From Dendrophyllia cribrosa (taxonomy: Eukaryota > Cnidaria > Anthozoa > Scleractinia > Dendrophylliidae): a DNA stretch of 64,000 nt. The notes beneath the pieces are model-generated. The model saw nothing but the letters and a program-made list of their open reading frames with translations, was not told the DNA's origin and did no database searches. Position 1 is the first letter of the stretch. The number at the start of each line of letters is the position of its first letter. The translations under genes and the position numbers were made by a program. Shown here in pieces: positions 33,166 through 43,758 of this stretch. Location of the stretch: the NCBI GenBank assembly GCA_024195265.1, contig JAJLRJ010000014.1, forward strand, positions 26,329,181 through 26,393,180. The letters run 5' to 3'.

Positions 33166-33258
33166 TTAAGCGTTCTTCAACATGCTTTTTAGTTTTTCGT
33201 TACTCGTGGTGTTCATCAGTTTATTTCCATCTGGATCCTCACCATCAGGGTCTGCGCC
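33166..33258 (-). CDS. Myotrophin-like ankyrin protein, exon 4
   Basis: The last exon follows acceptor CTTTTTTAG (minus strand) and encodes residues 90-119: GADPDGEDPDGNKLMNTTSN followed by a short Lys-rich end and TAA. It completes the third ankyrin repeat (LLQM-GADPD) and the C-terminal capping helix. Its phase matches exon 3 (phase 0). The plus-strand ORF covering this spot is antisense. Confidence 0.8.
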   Translation of the reverse strand, partial: GADPDGEDPDGNKLMNTTSNEKLKSMLKNA

Positions 33259-33495
33259 CTAAAAAAGTTCAACATGTGAAGCTTCAAATGATCCAAAAGT
33301 GTTAAGTTTTTATAGGTCAAGAGCGGAACGATTGGGAAGAATAGTAATTTTGGCATTTCGTAGTATACATGAATGCATTCGCTAAAGTAGACTTTGGATC
33401 CTCGACTGTAGATCAGTTATAGATTAGTGAATCAGTTATTAGATTTGTGAATTACAATTATAGATGTAGATGTAGATAATTTAAGGGAGAAACCA

Positions 33496-33712
33496 GAGAA
33501 GATAACTAAAGTGTCATTAGTCAGGCACAGTTAAAGCCATGGGGCTCTTCAAAATACAAATTCTCCTTTCTTGTCCCTTTACATTTCTTGTAGTAGATGC
33601 GGGGAGAAGTGAGAAGATAACTTAAGTGTCATAAGTGAGGTGCAGTTAAAGCCATGTGGCTCTTCAAAATACAAATTCTCCTTTCTTATAGCAGATGTAG
33701 GAAGAAGTTGTT
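33496..33712. repeat. Two tandem copies of a ~114-bp unit
   Basis: 'gagaagataact.aagtgtcat.agt.agg' and 'cagttaaagccatg.ggctcttcaaaatac' occur twice. Confidence 0.8.
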
Positions 33713-33758
33713 AAAATATCAAGAGAATTCATCTTGTGTGATCAGGTCCTTAATTCTC

Positions 33759-33868
33759 ATGACCTCTCTGATTGAAAAAGCATTGATATTACAAGGAGAA
33801 ATTTAATGTTGATCACTACTGGAGCTTTTTCCTTGTAATATCAATGCTTAGTCAATCAGAGAGGTCAA
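33759..33868. repeat. Foldback with ~40-bp arms
   Basis: GACCTCTCTGATTG and GCATTGATATTACAAGGA at the left are inverted at 33829-33868 around a 30-bp loop. Confidence 0.8.
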
Positions 33869-34137
33869 AAGGGTTAAGAGGAGGATTGTACTCTAGTCTC
33901 TTATTTGGTGACAGTAGCTACTTATGGTCAATTCATTATTGGGAGTAATAGTCACTAATATTAAAGTGCTTCGTTACGTCCTCATTATTACACGACTAAG
34001 ACAGTCAGAGGGCCAATAAATAAAATCAACCAATCAGAATGCTTGATTGCCGGTCCAATATTCTCTCAGTATTGGACCGGGCATTGTCCCGAATGATCCC
34101 ACGCGATCCTCCCGCTGGCAGGAGTCGTGTAATAAAT

Positions 34138-34282
34138 CTCTTATTAACCAAGCTTGCTCGGGACCGTACTGGGAGAATATCGGCCCTCGGTCTTTTCTGT
34201 ACAGACCTCGCTGCGCTCGGTCCGTACTGTCAAGACCTCGGGCCGAGATTCTCCCAGTACGGCCCTCGCGCTTGGTCAATAA
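34138..34282. repeat. 145-bp foldback with CTTATTAACCAAGC ends
   Basis: The left end (CTTATTAACCAAGC) and right end (GCTTGGTCAATAAG), the inner ACCGTACTGGGAGAATATCGG and its inverse, and central palindromic GGTC/GACC pieces form a nearly complete hairpin. Confidence 0.75.
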
Positions 34283-34325
34283 GATATATGTAGATGGCTC
34301 TTTAACATCATTAAACAGCACTCAC

Positions 34326-34409
34326 CATTTGCAACAAATATTGCACTACATTTTCATTTTCGTTCATCACTGCGTAGTATAGGGGTGAACAGTCATCTTC
34401 GTCAGATAG
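34326..34409 (-). CDS. Myotrophin-like ankyrin protein, exon 3
   Basis: This 84-bp exon lies between acceptor TTTTTTCTGCAG and donor GTGAGT on the minus strand and encodes residues 62-89. Its sequence LSDEDDCSPLYYAVMNENEN ends in a helix VVQYLLQM. It is a typical ankyrin repeat (C-S-P-L-Y-Y-A in place of T-P-L-H-Y-A). The phase is 0 at both ends. It is too short to appear as an ORF. Confidence 0.82.
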
Positions 34410-34878
34410 CTGCAGAAAAAAAGAATATATGCCCTTTTCCAAATAGGTATATCAAGCTTTAAACTAAAAAGTGTTTGATCTTTTAAATGACACGGAGACT
34501 TTAAATCAGAAGCGTGAGAAGCGTGAGTTTTCCCGCGCTTTATTCCAGCTCCGTGCTTTTGATTGGCGTTATACTTAGTTCACTGCGTTTTGTTTGTCAA
34601 CAGTTATTTATCAGATTGGTTACAGTTGAAGTCGCCTTACAAACAACATGTATACTATGAGCTTTTATGTGGTCCTTACGATGTCCGTAAACAAGTTCTA
34701 CTCTACTCTGCTTCTTTTTCAACTGAACATCTGTTTGAAAACCGTTTTACCCTCGAGCTCGAATTTTAAGTTTCGTTTTAATTTAATAATGTCATGCAAG
34801 ATTTGTAATTGATGATGCAGTAAATAAATACCCCTCTCTCTTCACAGTAAACAGCCTTGTGAACGCCCCAAGCGACCG

Positions 34879-34948
34879 CGAGCGATGAGAGGCGGCCGGG
34901 AGCAATTGAGAGGCGGCCGGGAGCGATGAGAGGCGGCCGGTAGTGATG
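34879..34948. repeat. Three copies of a ~21-bp GC-rich unit
   Basis: AGAGGCGGCCGGGAGCNATG or close variants recur three times, giving a small GC-rich island in an intron. Confidence 0.75.
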
Positions 34949-35071
34949 CCGGAGAGGCAGCTGTATTCGCAGGTAAGACAGCATACCTATTTGTTACAAA
35001 GTGACACCCTGCGACAGTCTGTATTTATATGATTGATATAAAAATGGTACAGCTCCCATCTAAAAATGACG

Positions 35072-35569
35072 GGGTGCTCGTCGGGAATTTACGAAAAACA
35101 CTCTAAAAGGTACCATAATCTCGTTTGATAGGCGTGGTTCGGATCAAATATATTTTTACCCCCAAGAGGTACCAATTTTAAACAACACAAGACATGATTA
35201 AAAATAAAACACAAACAGCGGTGATAAACTTGGTAAACCAACGCATTTTTATAACAAACTTGACGTTTTGTATGCTAAGCAACATACATTTTAAAAAGTA
35301 CCCGTTACAGTGTTTAAAAACTGGAACCAAGATTTAAAAAAACAAAACAATCTTAACAGTAATTTGTGTTTTATTTTTAAACAAGTCACAATGGCCTAAG
35401 AACAAGAGTTTATATAACAAAAGACATATTCTGTCATATTTTTTCGGCTCAATACCCTAAAAGATCTAAAAGGTACCACAATAATTCTAACGGTGGTCAT
35501 TTTGGATTTCAGCACCCAAAGCGGTACCAATCTACAAATTTTTACCCTTAAAAAGACCGACGAGCACCC
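35072..35569. mobile_element. 498-bp TIR element with GGGTGCTCGTCGG ends
   Basis: GGGTGCTCGTCGG at the left is inverted as CCGACGAGCACCC at the right. 'aaaggtacca' motifs recur near both ends. No transposase. Confidence 0.75.
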
Positions 35570-36372
35570 TCTTCATTTTCGTTTTCATTTTTTCGAACTT
35601 CCCCCCTCCCCCTCCCCCCTCCCCCGGCAGCCTCGTAGTGTGACTGGTAAAATAAAAGGTTTATAATGATTATATATGTCATGCGTGATTAATTTGATGG
35701 ATTGAAGGTTTCGACGCCTTATAAGGAACTATACAAAGTAGGAATGTTCAAGTAATGCTAGAGTTTTTTAACCAAAGCTAAGGTTTCAAGAAAGGATGCT
35801 TATAGAAATGTAACAAGTAATTTATCCGTCATATATTGACAGGATGGGTTAGATCCACCTGGTTTAAGTTCATCAGTAAATAAGTATTGGTATTTCACTT
35901 TTGCGTGATATAATTAATTGTCGATTGTCGATGATATCATTGTGCACCAATAACTGATAGAAACTGGATTAAATCTTAATTTAGTTCTTGTTGTAGATAA
36001 ATAAGTCTGATAGTAGTTTATTTGAACAAGGAATTGACTTTGAAAACAAGCGTCTGGGAAAGGTCGACTTAAAGGTCGGACTTGTATAATGAAATGCAAA
36101 TTTGTCTGTTTGGAGTCATGTTGTCAAACTAATTGTCCTGTTTTCGAGAACAACAACTCTATTTTTGTCTCTCTATTGGTGTTTTCTTTGACTTCTTAAC
36201 ATTCCTCTAATTGCTCGGCGGGGTAGCTTCTTGTCTATCACCGTCGAATCGGTTCCTTTATCAATTGCTTAATACTAAAAATGTGCAGTGTTGTTAGACA
36301 AAACCTTAAGTGCTCGCTATTGTGTTAACTCTCTCGGAAAACTTTGCAAATGAACTCGAGTAAACAACTCAC

Positions 36373-36486
36373 GTTAACATCCGCTCCCTTAGATACAAGG
36401 TATTTCATAACGTCCATCTTCCCTGCCTGTACGGCAATGTGAAGAGGGTTGCGTCCATTTTGAATGGGCGTGTTGACCTGGCTTCC
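36373..36486 (-). CDS. Myotrophin-like ankyrin protein, exon 2
   Basis: This 114-bp exon (acceptor CCTTTTGCAG, donor GTGAGT on the minus strand) encodes residues 24-61. It contains GRNPLHIAVQAGKMDVMKYL followed by VSKGADVN, a textbook ankyrin repeat. The phase is 0 at both ends. Confidence 0.88.
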
Positions 36487-36866
36487 CTGCAAAAGGAAAG
36501 AAAGTTTAAAATCGTCTTACGGTCTTGCTTGAAATATTTCGAATTCTCATAGCTGGGTAATTAGAGATTATAACATGCAACGCCTAGATTTCTTAGTTTC
36601 TACTGCACGTGAGGCACTCTAAATAAGCAATCGTTGTAAACTTCTTCTCAAAGTCTTGATTGTACTTTGCGCCTTCAGTTGATAACTTGATGTTATTTTT
36701 ATCATGACAGATTGATATCTTGTTAATGCATAAAGAAATAAAAACATTTAACTTAGACCCAGTAAAGTTGATACGTAATTCTCGACATAGCTTTACCGCT
36801 ACAACAATCCCGAAAATCGTTTTCAAGACCAAAGAGCGATTTAAAATGAAACATGAGAAAACTTAC
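36487..36866 (-). other. Myotrophin-like gene intron 1
   Basis: 380 bp, GT to AG on the minus strand. No further features. Confidence 0.75.
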
Positions 36867-36935
36867 TGGTCGGGCGAATTTCTCCTTCACTACTTCCAAA
36901 TTGCCCGATCTAATCGCTGTTACCAAAATACTCAT
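36867..36935 (-). CDS. Myotrophin-like ankyrin protein, exon 1
   Basis: It encodes residues 1-23 (MSILVTAIRSGNLEVVKEKF then ARP) before donor GTAAGT. With exons 2-4 it gives a 119-aa protein: a first half-repeat, two full ankyrin repeats and a C-terminal cap ending in DPDG and a final helix. Vertebrate myotrophin (V-1) is 118 aa and has the same order of parts, including a start of the 'ALKNGDLDEVK' kind, GADxN turns and a PDG motif before the last helix. In vertebrates V-1 sequesters actin capping protein. Identity is inferred from length and layout; other small ankyrin proteins remain possible. TATA lies 68 bp upstream. Confidence 0.8.
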
Positions 36936-37002
36936 TTCTGCTTATCTGCCAATCGTGATCAAACGCACGCGTCAAATAATTAAGTTTTGTATACAGGACC
37001 GC

Positions 37003-37008
37003 TTTATA
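37003..37008 (-). promoter_or_regulatory. TATA box of the myotrophin-like gene
   Basis: TTTATA on + reads TATAAA on the minus strand, 68 bp before the start codon at 36935. It predicts a transcription start near 36975. Confidence 0.5.
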
Positions 37009-37290
37009 TGCAAGACTATTCTGTAGTCACGTGACGGTTAGAGCGCGGGGCCGGGGATACATGAAACAGGAGCAACTTGTTCCCAGGGCCTTATCGGCTT
37101 TCAAACTGTTGGGGTGTGGGGTGGAGTATATTAACACGTGACGCACGATTAAATGGCGATTGCGGATGTTATTGCTAGCGATTGGTAGCCGTGTTTTCTG
37201 GCAATTTGAAAGCGTTGTTCAACAGAAACGATAACGAAGACACTTTATCATGTTTTACGTAAAGTAGTTGACAGCCTTGTCCAGGGTATA

Positions 37291-38835
37291 GATCGTTTTC
37301 ACTCACGTGACAAAAATCTTGACAACCGTTGCTACGCCGCCATATTGGTGGACCAAAGTGTAAACAAACCCGAGTCACGTCTTCTTAATTATACGGGTGC
37401 TGTGATCAATTGTGCGATGTGGAAGCAAACGCGGTCGAGATAGGGGTATTTATTTCGCTTAAGTACGTACTGCAGTTAAGAATCAAAGTAAAGAAACCGA
37501 CAAGTTGCCGCAAGAGAGGCGATCGCGATGGATTTCTGCTATTAGTTGGGCAGAATCCTTACGGACGAGTTTTGAACGATAGTGTGTAAGCCAGATATTT
37601 TGTTTCTGCAGCGGCTATAATAGGGATAGATATAATGTTGACTGGGTTTCATTAATACTCAGGAACGACAAAAAAAAGAACAAGATAAAAGAAACGTCGA
37701 ACAAGCGTCGCAGCGAGAACAGAGGGAGGAATCAAAAGGAACAAAGAAAGCCAAAGCGATTGTAGCCGAAAAAAAAAAACAGAGCAAAGAACTATTAATG
37801 AACTCGGAGAGCAAATGTCTAATATCAGTGTGTTTGAGAATGAATCTCCAAAAGTTAAAACTAATCCCCCAAGAATATTTCATGCCTTGCCCTACTGAAA
37901 TATTTCATAGTTTCGCCTTTTCTTTTACGTAAATTCGACCAAAACATTATCGGCTGTTGTCTGCGATTGTGCGATTTCCGTTTTTACGGCTTCGATACAC
38001 AGACCTAAAACTCCCTGATGAAGTCTACGATAGTTAAACGAAATATGTAGGAGAAATAAATAACTTTTGCAGCTTATAGTTTGCATGTGCTTCCCACTAG
38101 TCTATCTTTCAAACTGATCGTTAAAAATTCTCCACTCGCATGTACGCTAACTTGTGTCCATGACTGAGTTTATCATTTAATAGCGGTGTTGTCTATGCTT
38201 CTTGGTCAGTTCCAAACGAACACTAGCCATATATTTTCAACAGGATTCTGCTAACCCAGCCTTAAAACCTAGGCAATGAGCAGACAAAGCTGTTCCCTCT
38301 CTTTCCGTGTTGATTAAAATCGAAATTTTGAGTCATTTATACGCTGAAAATGTCTCACCTTCGCTAAACAAACTTGTCTGTAGCAATGATTTGGCTTTGT
38401 AGTACTACTAGTACACTAACTATAAATACGGACACTATTTTATTATAAGCTCCTAGTGTAGGCTTCACGAAAAGTTTTAAACTGCTGGTGGGTGTAAAGG
38501 CTATTGATTCAACTGTTTGAATAGGAGACAACCCCAGCCGACTCAAAGAAATTTCAACATGATGGGATGGATTCTAATTGCCAACTAAAGATTGTTTTCT
38601 CCAAATAATGCTGCTTAACTCGCGATTTCAACTTCTTTGCATATTCCGAAATGGGAAAAGAACAAGTCAAATGAAGATTTTCCCCAGACTTTGCTTCACA
38701 TCCCGAAGTATTCATTTCTAAATTGCGACAACAGTAGATATGACTTGTATTGCACCCTAATTCTTCTATTACGCAATCGAAAGTGGTCCACCAATATGGC
38801 GGCGGATCTGTCGTGACGTCACGTGAAAACGATCT
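37291..38835. mobile_element. ~1.5-kb element with long inverted ends
   Basis: GATCGTTTTCACTCACGTGAC plus CGCCGCCATATTGGTGGACCA at the left is inverted at the right (TGGTCCACCAATATGGCGGCGG and GTCACGTGAAAACGATC). The size could hold a decayed transposon, but no transposase is seen. Exact ends and TSD are unclear. Confidence 0.6.
37651..37932 (+). pseudogene. Possible coding remnant inside the 1.5-kb element
   Basis: From 37651 the plus strand is open to TAA at 37930. A possible splice acceptor (ATACTCAG) precedes GAACGACAA at 37663. It encodes a Glu/Lys/Gln-rich, coiled-coil-like segment (ERQKKEQDKRNVEQASQREQ and on). No family is recognised and there is no upstream exon. It may be the tail of a transposon gene or chance. 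Confidence 0.2.
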
Positions 38836-39138
38836 ATTCTTCGCTCGCCCTGCCGAGAACAGACAGGAAACATTTTGTCGCGATTGGTGCAGTAAAAAAG
38901 CAGAATTAACAACCTAAGCAGCCTTCTTTAATTCTTAAGGTCATTTGCGGTCGATGCTCACGATTTCCTCTATGCTTGTCACTCTTCAAATTGACTAATC
39001 TAGTGAGATGTTAGATATTGATCACCACTTTTGTGAATGATAAACTTGTGAGAATACTCCCTCGTCATAGTAAGGTGTGGCAAAATCTATACTTTCTTTA
39101 GTCAACAACTGTAATAAGTTAGTCGCCACTTTAAAAAT
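38836..39138. other. No feature recognised
   Basis: Nothing supported. Confidence 0.4.
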
Positions 39139-39139
39139 A

Positions 39140-39300
39140 GACCAATTCCGATATATTAAAATTCATACTAGGCTCCGAGGCATAGAGGAATAAAACAAAA
39201 GAAATAAATTATTCATACCTGAACCTCGATGTGATTTCTTTTGTTTTATTCCCCTAAGCCTCGGAGCCAAGTATGAATTTTAATATATCGGAATTGGTCC
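39140..39300. mobile_element. 160-bp foldback MITE
   Basis: ACCAATTCCGATATATTAAA at the left is the start of an arm of about 60 bp inverted at the right end (ending GGAATTGGT). Only some 35 bp separate the arms. Confidence 0.8.
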
Positions 39301-39652
39301 ATTGAAAACAGGTTATGTTAGGAATTTCCGTCTTTGATCACGTTTGTTCACCATAATCGCATGCATGTCTGGATGTCTCAGTTAACCGGAGTACACGTTT
39401 ATACCATTGTATCCCAATGCTAGGATCTACAGAGCGTCCTTTTCTTCCTTGGAATGCTTTCACTTGGTAGGACTGACTCGATTGCTTTCAGGATTGTATC
39501 CAAGCTTAAAAGTGTTGATTGAAAAGAAAGGAAGATGGCAGGTCAAGGACTTGACGATAAAATGCCTTAGTTTGGTTTTTAAAAGAGGTAATGTCACCTA
39601 TTTTTAGTATCATTTTGAAAAGCCAAAAAACATATTTCTCTCAACGGAAATT

Positions 39653-39681
39653 TAATAATAATAATAATAATAATAATAATT
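39653..39681. repeat. (TAA)n microsatellite
   Basis: About nine TAA repeats follow 'ggaaattt'. Confidence 0.9.
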
Positions 39682-39934
39682 ACTTAATTGATTACATCAC
39701 ATATCCTTCACTATGATTTTGTTAATTACTTAACAATTTAAAAAATATCTTAATTACATAAATAAAAATGGAAATAATTGATAATAAAAATTCAAAATTC
39801 TATAAAATTACAAATTCCATGATGCAGAGATATTAAAATTATACAATCGAATTATACTAATGACGGCTAAACCAGTGCCCATAAAACGCCCTGAGTATAA
39901 AAGCATATAAACCGTGTATTTCAAATATCCGCAC

Positions 39935-39937
39935 TAG

Positions 39938-40020
<83 letters not shown>
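39935..40020. repeat. Compound (CTA)n(ATA)n microsatellite
   Basis: About ten CTA units run directly into about seventeen TAA/ATA units. Confidence 0.9.
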
Positions 40021-40021
<1 letters not shown>

Positions 40022-40032
40022 CTCCAGTTGTT

Positions 40033-40612
40033 AAAGGGACACTGTCAGCTGATATATCGTGTTTTCATGATTATGGCCAGGAGCTTGCTTTAAACTTGAA
40101 AAGTGATGAAAGCAAAGAAGCATTAACCGCCGCCCGGTTAGCTCATTGGTAGAACTCCGGCCTGCTGAGCGGGAGGTCGCTGGTTCAAACCTCGGCCGGA
40201 CCAACACTCAGGGTCTGAGGAGAATGTGCCGCCTTTGTAATGACATCGGTGGTGTGGTCAACGTTGTGGGATTGGGAAGGGATGGCACCTTGCATGGGAC
40301 CTGAGTCCCGTTCTTGCCATTCCCTCTGGACTGTATGAGTCCAGAAAGAAAGAAAAGTTAAAAGTTAAAAGATGAAGCCTAAAAAGTCAAAATTCCTCAA
40401 GAATGACAATTTTGATTTCTTGACCGCATGTCACGAAATCAAATTTGATGAACTGTAATCTACTTCCATCCTTTATCTCCAAACTACTGCTGTTGTTTTG
40501 CTCTATAGAATCTTTTTATCCAATTAAGTTGTATGTTTGGTGGCATTTAGCGATAAAAATGGAAATAAGTTGAGCAAACTTTTGTTATTTTGACGGGACT
40601 GTGTCCGTTTAA
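40033..40612. mobile_element. AAAGGGACA-type MITE, copy 4, interrupted
   Basis: AAAGGGACACTGTCAGC at the left and GACGGGACTGTGTCCGTTT at the right are the TIRs. The interior matches the other copies and is split by a tRNA-derived SINE. Confidence 0.8.
40127..40370 (+). mobile_element. tRNA-derived SINE with A-rich tail
   Basis: The head has GTTAGCTCATTGGTAGAA (A box TAGCTCATTGG) and GGTTCAAACCTCG (B box), spaced as in tRNAs, with an imperfect anticodon arm whose loop reads CTGCTGA. A ~150-bp unrelated body and a (AAGTTAAA)-type tail follow. The acceptor arm does not pair, so it is not a functional tRNA gene. Confidence 0.8.
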
Positions 40613-40755
40613 CCCTTACTATACCAGTAGAATGAAAATATCAAAGCGTGTCTTGAGCTGGCGATGTCCCGGATAGAAATGAATTGCAAATTTTTTCAAG
40701 TTCTTTTCATGCATCTTAGAAAAAAAACGTTTAACCCTTTCACTCCAACTTGCCA

Positions 40756-41420
40756 CTTAAGGACGTTCGCGCGAAAATCTTCTACAAGACAGATTTTTTT
40801 CAAACTTATGCTACGGTCTGATAATGAGTTACTGATGTCAGAAATGCAAAAAAAATTGGGGGTCACCGAATTGATTTAAGAGATATAGTGTGTAGAAATA
40901 TACCCTGTTTTTGAAAAGTTAGTCCTCGTAACATGACATGGTGTCCATGGCTTTTAGTTAAAAAATATCAAAGATGAATCGCTGGGGAGAAAATTATATT
41001 CAAATGTTATCTAAGTGGGCCTGATTCGTAAATAATTCGAACTGTTTTCAACCTTTAAATAAGTTAACCCTTTAAAGAGAGCATTCGGAAACAACATACA
41101 GCTGAGATATGAGTGCAATTCGACGTCGCGTGGATAAAAAAATGAAAAAAAAAATCAAACTTCTACAAGACAGATTTTTTTCCTTTTTTCACAAACTGTA
41201 GATAATCGGTAAAGAAAGTGATATATGAAGAAAAAAATAGGGATCACCGAGCATCCAAGCGAGTAAAATCTAAGTGAAGTTAACGCAACGGCTACCAGCC
41301 CTTTATCTGTTTAGATTTCTTGCTTTGCGCGCGCGCTCGTCCATGACGTAGCATGGCGTTGCAATACGAATTGCGTGCGCAGTAAAGATGCGCATAAACA
41401 ATTAGCGCGAACGTTCTTAA
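40756..41420. mobile_element. 665-bp GGACGTTCGCGC-type MITE, best copy
   Basis: CTTAAGGACGTTCGCGCGAA at the left and TTAGCGCGAACGTTCTTAA at the right are inverted ends. It is inserted in what was a CACTCCC-type element (AACCCTTTCACTCC just before it at 40733). There is no transposase. Confidence 0.75.
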
Positions 41421-41457
41421 ATGCTATTTTTGTTTTCTCCTGAGTTGTACTTTAACC

Positions 41458-41858
41458 CCGGGGGGGGGGGGGGGGGAGGTACTCCCTAATATGGGCTATA
41501 TATGTATGTGCGGCCCCAAAGGGTAGGGTTTTTCAGCCGTTTTGGTCATAAATTGGGTATCGATTTTGGCTATTTTGCCGCCATTTTGGTCATAAATAGG
41601 GTAACGATTTTTGCACTGTAGTCTTGAATGCACTTTTTTAGAAGAAGGTACTTCCTTATCATGTCCCCCTCCTTCCATCCGCGCTTTGCCTTCCTCTCCA
41701 GCGGCTGCTTTGTAGGCTAGAAATTATGTGAGGTCATAAATAGGGTAGGGAAAATCGCAGATTTTGGTCATAAATAGGGTAAGAGTTTTGGGAAGCGGGC
41801 CGCACACCCCTACCCAATTTTTCTGCGAGTACCCCCCCCCCCCCCCCCCCCCCCCGGG
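41458..41858. mobile_element. 401-bp G/C-tract element
   Basis: It begins CCG followed by a G tract and GGTACTCCCTAATATGGGCT; it ends GCGAGTACC, a C tract and GGG. Inside, 'gtcataaatagggta' recurs about five times. ACTTTAACC (41449-41457) and ACTTTGACC (41859-41867) flank it as a 9-bp duplication with one change. Confidence 0.75.
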
Positions 41859-41861
41859 ACT

Positions 41862-41965
41862 TTGACCCTTTCACTCCAAGAGTCAAATATGGAGACATGT
41901 AGTGACTAGTTCTAACTTTTGAGTCTGTGAACGAAATCCTGCAGTGTCCATTCTATCTTCGCGGA
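41862..41965. repeat. CACTCCC-type element fragment
   Basis: GACCCTTTCACTCCAAGAGTC and 'aacttttgagtctgtgaacgaaatcc' mark a left-end fragment. It is probably the other part of the element whose beginning is at 40733. Confidence 0.6.
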
Positions 41966-42957
41966 ATCACTTGATATTTTCCTCTAGGTGCTCTAAGAGC
42001 ATTTTGTGCAAGAGCAAAGTGTTTTAAGTGTATTGAGGTATTTTCTTGCCGTTAGGTACATCTATTGTCTGGGCGTACTTCTACAAGTTAGAAAATCTCT
42101 CCAGACCATTAAATCTTATCACTGCTATTAAAAGCATCATAGATCCGTTTACATAAGATGATGAAATATTTTAATCTTTCTTCTGTCGTCCTTATCTTAA
42201 TATTTTATCAGGCTAAATAAGCTAAGCTTTTCTCGGAATTGTTTATATGTATTTTTCAAAACAATGCTTGGTTGGGAGAAATCAGGTAAAGTTTGAAAAA
42301 AAATCGTTTTGTCAACTTCTATTTCTGAGGAATCACCTTAATGGTAGACTATTGCACTCAATAATGGACCAACCGCACCTATTTTTTATTAGTTCGAAAT
42401 ACCAATTCTTCTTTTTGGTTGCAACGCTTATTCTGCGAACTTGGTCAACATCTCATACTTGATTATTCCTCTTTTATCTCCGCCTGCGTGGTTATCATTA
42501 AGTAAAGAGAAATTCAGTTTTGATTACTTTTAAAGGGGAGTGGTTCCGAGTTGAAGCCGGGAATAAAGCGTCGGGAACGAAAACCCCAAGAAAGTGGCGA
42601 GATGGGAGCAGCTGGAAAAATTGGGAGGGAGAGATCACAACTTTACAGAAGCGAAAGGTGGCAATAATGAAAGGGGAAGCCGGAAGGGAGAGTGAAGGGT
42701 ACAAGAAGCGGAAATTTATATATAAAAAATACTGCTTTTTTTAATCTTCGTTAAATATATATCAATTACTAATAATTTTGGATAAATCTATAAACTGTGA
42801 TTGTTCTAGGCATTGCTATAAAACAATGGGCAAGAGAGGGGCAAAATTAGAAAAACATGTGATTATTTGAAATACTGCATAGTTAAGAGAGCAGGCCGTC
42901 TCCCCGAAAGAAACGACCTAATCTGAACCGGAAGTAACGATCTCCCGTAAATACCAC
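41966..42957. other. Unannotated stretch with a Trp-rich ORF
   Basis: The plus-strand ORF 42520-42744 encodes a basic, Trp-rich peptide (RKWRDGSSWKNWEGEI) in a locally purine-rich patch. I recognise no family with confidence and see no splice partner, so it is not called as a gene. Confidence 0.25.
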
Positions 42958-42986
42958 CCCCCCCCCCCCCCCCCCCCCCTCCCCCA
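42958..42986. repeat. Poly-C tract
   Basis: About 26 C with one T. It may be a worn end of a G/C-tract element, but no partner end is seen. Confidence 0.8.
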
Positions 42987-43452
42987 GAAAAAACTACTTC
43001 AATCACTCTTAACTTTCTGTTGATTGGTCATTAAGTGGACATCTGTGTTCAGGAGATATCGCTTCGAATTGTTATTGGAAAATGCCCTTAGGAATACTTG
43101 CTCTTACTAAGAATTATGCGTTAGGTTTCAACGTTTTCATGGTTATGATTTTATTACGACAGATCCGCCCATATATCGTACACTTTTAAGTTACTTGGAA
43201 GCTAAAATAAGCCATAGTAAAAGGCTGAAAAAATCCAAGAGGCTCTTTACTTTTGAAACTTTACAAAAATCTCATTTGGACTTGTCAAACTTATTCCCTA
43301 TAATTCTTTAAAACAAGCACCCTTAAAAAAATCTTAATGACTAACAATCATTGTACATTGTATTTCACAAAACAGGTAACTATTTACAAAAAAAAAAGTT
43401 TCTAATTCATACATTATAGTCACAGTATCATATAATTAATAAAATATAGCCA

Positions 43453-43572
43453 GGGGCCAATTCAATAAAACTTTTTCAAGTGTAATTTACAAGTGTACCT
43501 ATCGTTTTCAACCTCTGAAACAATTGGTACACTTGTAAATTACAAGTGTAAAAGTTTTATTGAATTGGCCCC
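43453..43572. mobile_element. 120-bp foldback MITE
   Basis: GGGGCCAATTCAATAAAACT begins a ~50-bp arm inverted at the right end (AAGTTTTATTGAATTGGCCCC less one base). The loop is about 20 bp. Confidence 0.85.
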
Positions 43573-43615
43573 AGCTCTCACTCTCTGATCGCAAATATGG
43601 CAATCTTATTATTCA

Positions 43616-43758
43616 TAATAGAGGTTTTGCACGGCAGCCATGTTGCATGGCAGGAACAATAGATTATTTTTCCTATGGGAAAGAATGTTCTTTCTAATGC
43701 AAAACGTTTTCATTGTTCCTGCCATGCAACATGGCTGCCGTGCAAAACCTCTATTGTG
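43616..43758. mobile_element. ~140-bp foldback MITE
   Basis: The left arm with GAGGTTTTGCACGGCAGCCA and GTTGCATGGCAGGAACAAT is inverted at the right; about 45 bp separate the arms. Its GGCAGCCAT theme recurs in the foldback at 62632. Confidence 0.85.

Larger units (their letters stand above)
33259..34325 (-). other. Myotrophin-like gene intron 3, with repeats
   Basis: It contains a ~114-bp tandem duplication (about 33496-33712), a foldback (33759-33868) and a second foldback (34138-34282). Confidence 0.7.
34410..36372 (-). other. Myotrophin-like gene intron 2, with repeats
   Basis: It holds a GAGAGGCGGCCGG-type short tandem array (34879-34948), a 498-bp TIR element (35072-35569) and C/T-rich tracts (about 35600-35630). 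Confidence 0.7.

Noticed and set aside
32991..33305. 104-codon plus-strand ORF
   Set aside because: It is antisense to the last exon and 3' UTR of the myotrophin-like gene.
40127..40200. A functional tRNA gene
   Set aside because: The acceptor arm does not pair and a long body with an A-rich tail follows; it is a SINE head.
42520..42744. Trp-rich basic ORF considered as a possible SAND-like fragment
   Set aside because: The likeness is limited to a few Trp/Lys positions and does not hold over the domain.
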